Positions 60,828-64,000 of a stretch of 64,000 nucleotides of DNA are shown one piece after another. The position numbers and the translations under genes were made by a program. The notes below the pieces were generated by a model. That model saw only the letters and a program-made list of their open reading frames with translations. It ran no database searches and was not told where the DNA came from. Position 1 is the first letter of the stretch; each line of letters starts with the position of its first letter. Source of the stretch: Micromonospora echinofusca (lineage in GTDB: Bacteria > Actinomycetota > Actinomycetes > Mycobacteriales > Micromonosporaceae); NCBI RefSeq assembly GCF_900091445.1, contig NZ_LT607733.1, forward strand, positions 1,753,501 to 1,817,500, written 5' to 3'.

Positions 60828-61106
60828 AGCATAGGGCAGGAGGCCCCGGGCGGTCGCCTCCGCCCGACGCTGCCGGGTGGGACGACCGAAGGTGGAAGAA
60901 GGGTGCGTCGTACGTCCGTGACGGCCCTGCGGGAGCGGGGGCGCGGTGGCGCGCCGGCGCTCGGGGCGACCGGCCGCGGGACGCCGGGGCGCCGGGGGCG
61001 CGGGGCGTCGACCGGGCGGTACGGGCGGACAGCGTGCGAGGCCGGTCGGAACGGCGACACGGCCAGTCCCGTCGGCCTCTTTTCCCATCGTGCAAGGGGG
61101 TTTAGT

Positions 61107-61139
61107 GTGGGGACGGGGGAGGGCAACCCCCGTCCCCAC
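61107..61139. terminator. Perfect 13-base hairpin in the GH1-GH48 gap
   Basis: GTGGGGACGGGGG (61107-61119) and CCCCCGTCCCCAC (61127-61139), seven-base loop. It looks like a strong terminator but no gene ends nearby on either strand. Confidence 0.6.
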
Positions 61140-61246
61140 CATTGCTGCACACGCACGGGCGGAATTGGCGTCCTGTCGTGCGTGTCGCGCGGGAGCCGGG
61201 CCACGCGAGTGGCTAGAGGATCCACCTCCCTCCGTGTCGGCGGGAT

Positions 61247-61283
61247 GGCTGACGGCGGTGTCCGGGCTGGCCCGCCGTCAGCC
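61247..61283. terminator. Perfect 12-base hairpin in the GH1-GH48 gap
   Basis: GGCTGACGGCGG (61247-61258) and CCGCCGTCAGCC (61272-61283), thirteen-base loop. Second unexplained stem in this non-coding region; it could insulate the cellulase promoter from upstream transcription. Confidence 0.5.
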
Positions 61284-61351
61284 TCGGGCTGACTCCCCGG
61301 TTTCCGTCGTCCGACGAATCCCGGGTGATCTTCTAGTTGGAACTCCATCGA

Positions 61352-61365
61352 TGGAAGCGCTCCCA
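61352..61365. promoter_or_regulatory. CebR-like operator, distal to the GH48 gene
   Basis: TGGAAGCGCTCCCA differs from the CebR consensus TGGGAGCGCTCCCA at one position. It is 98 bases from the second box, in the AT-richer section likely to hold the promoter. Confidence 0.75.
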
Positions 61366-61462
61366 TCGACCGATGTTGCGACTGTAACGCCCGTCACGAC
61401 TTTGTGAAAGCCCCAAAACGAGATCGAAACGTGTTGCTGCCTCATGGCGCGGCCGGCCATTG

Positions 61463-61476
61463 TGGGAGCGCTTCCA
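61463..61476. promoter_or_regulatory. CebR-like operator, proximal to the GH48 gene
   Basis: TGGGAGCGCTTCCA differs from consensus at one position. It is the mirror variant of the box at 61352. It lies about 250 bases upstream of the cellulase start, suggesting a long leader or a promoter close by. Confidence 0.78.
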
Positions 61477-61726
61477 TGCATGGCACACTGTCGCCACCGC
61501 GACGCGGAGCCAGATCGCGCATGCGTGGGTCGCCGAGGGCAGCCGGTGTCTCCGGTACGGCATCCGACGCACCGGTGGAGTCGCCGCCCCGCACGGGGCG
61601 CCGCCCGCCGCACCCCGGCCTCGGGCCGGGGCGACCACCATCCCGGGCGCCCGGAGCACCTTCACGGGCAGGGCGCCCCGCCGGGGCCGCACCGTCCCCG
61701 GCCAGGTCCGAGGAGACACCGCGCAC

Positions 61727-64000
61727 ATGAGAAATCTGGCAAGACGTCGCCGCCTGGCGATGGTCGCCGCCGCCGCGCTCGCCGTGGGCGGGGTGACCCT
61801 GCCGGCCGGCGCCGCGCAGGCCGCCCCCGCCTGCGACGTGGTCTACGCGACGAGCGACTGGAGCAACGGCTTCACCGCCAACGTCACCATCAAGAACCTC
61901 GGCGACCCGATCAACGGCTGGACGTTGAAGTTCGCCTTCCCCGGCGACCAGAAGGTCACCCAGGGCTGGTCGGCCAGGTGGAGCCAGAGCGGCAACCAGG
62001 TCACGGCCACCAACGAGGCGTGGAACGGCAGCATCGGCACGGGCGCCTCCACCAGCATCGGCTTCAACGGCACGCACGGCGGCGCCAACCCGAAGCCGAC
62101 CTCCTTCTCGGTCAACGGCGTCACCTGCGGCGGCACCCAGCAGCAGCCGCCGACGGTCGCGCTCAACGTGCCGGCCGGCCCGTTCGAGGCCCCCGCGGAC
62201 GTGCCGCTGAGCGCCACCGCAAGCGACCCGGACGGCACGATCAGCAAGGTCGAGTTCTACCGCAACGGCCTGCTGGTCAACACCGACACCACCGCCCCGT
62301 ACGGCTACACGCTGGAGGACCTGCCCGCCGGCGCGTACACCGTGCAGGCCAAGGCGTACGACAGCGCCAACCTGACCGCCACCGCCGAGAAGGCCTTCAC
62401 CGTCACGCCCGCGTCCGGGCCGGTGCTGGTCGCCACCCCGTCGGCGGTGAGCGTGACCGAGGGCGGCAGCTCGACGGTCAACCTCAAGCTCAGCGCGGCG
62501 CCCACGGCCAACGTGCCGGTCTCGCTGGCCCGCACCGGCGACACCGACATCACCGTCTCGCCGGCCTCGGTGACGCTGACCCCGAGCAACTGGAACACCG
62601 GGGTGAACGTCACCGTCGCGGCGGCCGAGGACGCCGACACGCTCGGCGGCACCGCCACCGTCACCGCCTCGGCCACCGGCTACGCCCCGCTGGCCATCAC
62701 CGCCACCGAGATCGACAACGACACCGGCGGCGGGGACGACACCTACGTCAAGCGGTTCCTCGACCAGTACGGCAAGATCAAGAACTCGGGCTACTTCAGC
62801 CCCGAGGGCGTGCCGTACCACTCCATCGAGACGCTGATCGTCGAGGCGCCCGACCACGGCCACGAGACGACCTCCGAGGCGTTCAGCTTCTGGCTGTGGC
62901 TGGAGGCCCAGTACGGCCGGGTGACCCAGAACTGGGCGCCGTTCAACAACTCCTGGACGGTGATGGAGAAGTACATCATCCCGTCGCACGCCGACCAGCC
63001 CACCGCGGGCGCGGCCGGCACCGCGCAGTACGCCGCCGAGCACGACCTGCCCAGCCAGTACCCGTCGCAGCTCGAGGCGTCCGTGCCGGTCGGCCAGGAC
63101 CCGCTGCGCGCGGAGCTGCAGAACACGTACGGCACCGGCGACATCTACGGCATGCACTGGCTGCTCGACGTGGACAACACCTACGGTTACGGCCGCTGCG
63201 GCGACGGCAACACCCGGCCGGCGTACATCAACACCTTCCAGCGGGGCACCCAGGAGTCGGTGTGGGAGACCGTGCCGCAGCCGTCCTGCGACACCTTCGC
63301 CCACGGTGGCCCCAACGGCTACCTCGACCTGTTCGTCAAGGAGGCGAACGCGCCGGCGAAGCAGTGGAAGTACACCAACGCCCCCGACGCCGACGCCCGC
63401 GCCGTGCAGGCCGCGTACTGGGCCCTGACCTGGGCCAAGGAGCAGGGCAAGGAGGCCGACGTGGCGGCCACCGTGGCCAAGGCCGCCAAGATGGGTGACT
63501 ACCTGCGCTACGCCATGTTCGACAAGTACTTCAAGAAGATCGGCAACTGCGTCGGGGCCGCCACCTGCCCGGCCGGCACCGGCAAGGACTCGGCGCACTA
63601 CCTGATGTCCTGGTACTACGCCTGGGGCGGCGCGTACGAGCCGAACCAGAACTGGTCGTGGCGCATCGGCTCCAGCCACAACCACTTCGGCTACCAGAAC
63701 CCGTTCGCGGCCTGGGCGCTGACCAACGTCAACGAGCTGAAGCCGAAGTCGCCGACGGCCGTCACCGACTGGACCAAGAGCCTGGAGCGGCAGCTGGAGT
63801 TCTACACCTGGCTCCAGTCCGCCGAGGGTGGCATCGCCGGCGGCGCGACCAACAGCTGGGGCGGGCACTACGGCCAGCCCCCGGCCGGCACGTCGACCTT
63901 CTACGGCATGTACTACGACGTCGACCCGGTCTACAACGACCCGCCGTCGAACCAGTGGTTCGGCATGCAGGCCTGGTCGATGCAGCGCATCGCCGAGCTG
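61727..64000 (+). CDS. Secreted GH48 cellulase with CBM2 and Ig-like domains (3' end missing)
   Basis: 758 residues are visible before the window ends. A signal peptide with four arginines ([19 protein letters not shown]) is cleaved near AQAA (about 32). Residues about 34-136 are a CBM2 cellulose-binding module bounded by cysteines. Two Ig-like domains follow (about 142-225 and 230-327). The GH48 catalytic domain starts at about 338 ([20 protein letters not shown]); the acid Glu is in [11 protein letters not shown]. Roughly the last third of GH48 is missing. It is a processive exo-cellulase acting on crystalline cellulose outside the cell, with CebR boxes upstream. Confidence 0.92.
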   Translation, partial: MRNLARRRRLAMVAAAALAVGGVTLPAGAAQAAPACDVVYATSDWSNGFTANVTIKNLGDPINGWTLKFAFPGDQKVTQGWSARWSQSGNQVTATNEAWNGSIGTGASTSIGFNGTHGGANPKPTSFSVNGVTCGGTQQQPPTVALNVPAGPFEAPADVPLSATASDPDGTISKVEFYRNGLLVNTDTTAPYGYTLEDLPAGAYTVQAKAYDSANLTATAEKAFTVTPASGPVLVATPSAVSVTEGGSSTVNLKLSAAPTANVPVSLARTGDTDITVSPASVTLTPSNWNTGVNVTVAAAEDADTLGGTATVTASATGYAPLAITATEIDNDTGGGDDTYVKRFLDQYGKIKNSGYFSPEGVPYHSIETLIVEAPDHGHETTSEAFSFWLWLEAQYGRVTQNWAPFNNSWTVMEKYIIPSHADQPTAGAAGTAQYAAEHDLPSQYPSQLEASVPVGQDPLRAELQNTYGTGDIYGMHWLLDVDNTYGYGRCGDGNTRPAYINTFQRGTQESVWETVPQPSCDTFAHGGPNGYLDLFVKEANAPAKQWKYTNAPDADARAVQAAYWALTWAKEQGKEADVAATVAKAAKMGDYLRYAMFDKYFKKIGNCVGAATCPAGTGKDSAHYLMSWYYAWGGAYEPNQNWSWRIGSSHNHFGYQNPFAAWALTNVNELKPKSPTAVTDWTKSLERQLEFYTWLQSAEGGIAGGATNSWGGHYGQPPAGTSTFYGMYYDVDPVYNDPPSNQWFGMQAWSMQRIAEL

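Larger units (their letters stand above)
60779..61726. other. Long divergent control region between GH1 and GH48 genes
   Basis: 948 bases without a convincing gene. It contains one CebR-like box near the GH1 gene, two near the GH48 gene, and two perfect hairpins in the middle (61107-61139 and 61247-61283). The part from about 61310 to 61480 is AT-richer and probably carries the cellulase promoter. Open frames across the centre are Arg/Gly-rich and lack motifs. The hairpins suggest a separate short transcript. Confidence 0.6.

Noticed and set aside
61442..63868. An 808-codon minus-strand open frame opposite the cellulase gene
   Set aside because: Low-complexity Val/Gly/Arg translation; the plus strand encodes a clear CBM2-GH48 protein in this interval.
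1..64000. tRNA, rRNA, CRISPR arrays, intact insertion sequences, DasR boxes
   Set aside because: None was recognised on reading both strands; there were no T-loop signatures, no regularly spaced repeats, no transposase genes and no ACTGGTCTAGACCA-like sites.

Overview
The window is very GC-rich actinobacterial DNA. It has strong third-position GC bias, frequent GTG/TTG starts, GGAGG-type ribosome binding sites, conservon proteins, SARP/AfsR regulators and a CebR-type cellulose regulon. The gene set fits Micromonosporaceae, most likely Micromonospora. This assignment is an inference from gene content; no rRNA or other marker gene lies in the window.

Layout. 0-3.1 kb: end of an unrecognised gene translationally coupled to methylmalonate-semialdehyde dehydrogenase, then a convergent membrane acyltransferase. 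3.2-13.5 kb: an amino-sugar locus. Two paralogous NgcEFG-type ABC importers (N-acetylglucosamine/diacetylchitobiose) flank a BadF/BadG-type GlcNAc kinase, an RpiR regulator and a SIS-domain protein. An AT-rich AACAGTT motif occurs in front of both importer transcription units. 13.5-17 kb: a heterodimeric ABC exporter with one fully degenerate ATP site. 17-25 kb: a PolA-like polymerase, a divergent HxlR/quinone-reductase-like pair, a MobA-like nucleotidyltransferase, a membrane-domain/APH-kinase fusion, and a YdjM-like membrane protein. 23.7-30.9 kb: GT4 glycosyltransferase, glycogen-debranching-type enzyme, GH63-like glycosidase and HAD hydrolase, a storage-polysaccharide neighbourhood.

31-41.5 kb is the most accessory part. 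It holds a decayed RHS/polymorphic-toxin gene fused to a low-GC Imm35-type immunity gene and a SARP gene with an internal in-frame deletion. It also holds four secreted proteins on the minus strand: a metzincin-like protease, a His/Asp-rich secreted protein, a propeller-like/C39-like peptidase, and a lysozyme-like/SH3 protein. A full-length AfsR-type regulator (SARP + NB-ARC + TPR) reads divergently from these four. 41.7-44 kb: small genes and a long palindromic intergenic repeat.

44-48.4 kb: a LpqY-SugABC-type trehalose importer in one operon. 48.5-52.5 kb: PRC-barrel/DUF2382 protein, AlkZ-like winged-helix protein, small membrane protein, GNAT and WrbA. 52.6-54.7 kb: a fused TrpE-TrpG-type anthranilate synthase preceded by a 19-residue leader peptide with tandem Trp codons and a GC hairpin, an evident tryptophan attenuator. 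54.8-59.2 kb: FGGY kinase and a CvnA-CvnB sensor pair without CvnC/CvnD. 59.3-64 kb: GH1 beta-glucosidase diverging from a CBM2-Ig-GH48 cellulase cut by the window end. Three CebR-like boxes lie between them.

Overall the region is heavily oriented towards polysaccharide and sugar use (chitin-derived amino sugars, trehalose, glycogen, cellulose), with a secreted-hydrolase/toxin-remnant island in the middle. No tRNA, rRNA, CRISPR array or intact insertion sequence was seen.
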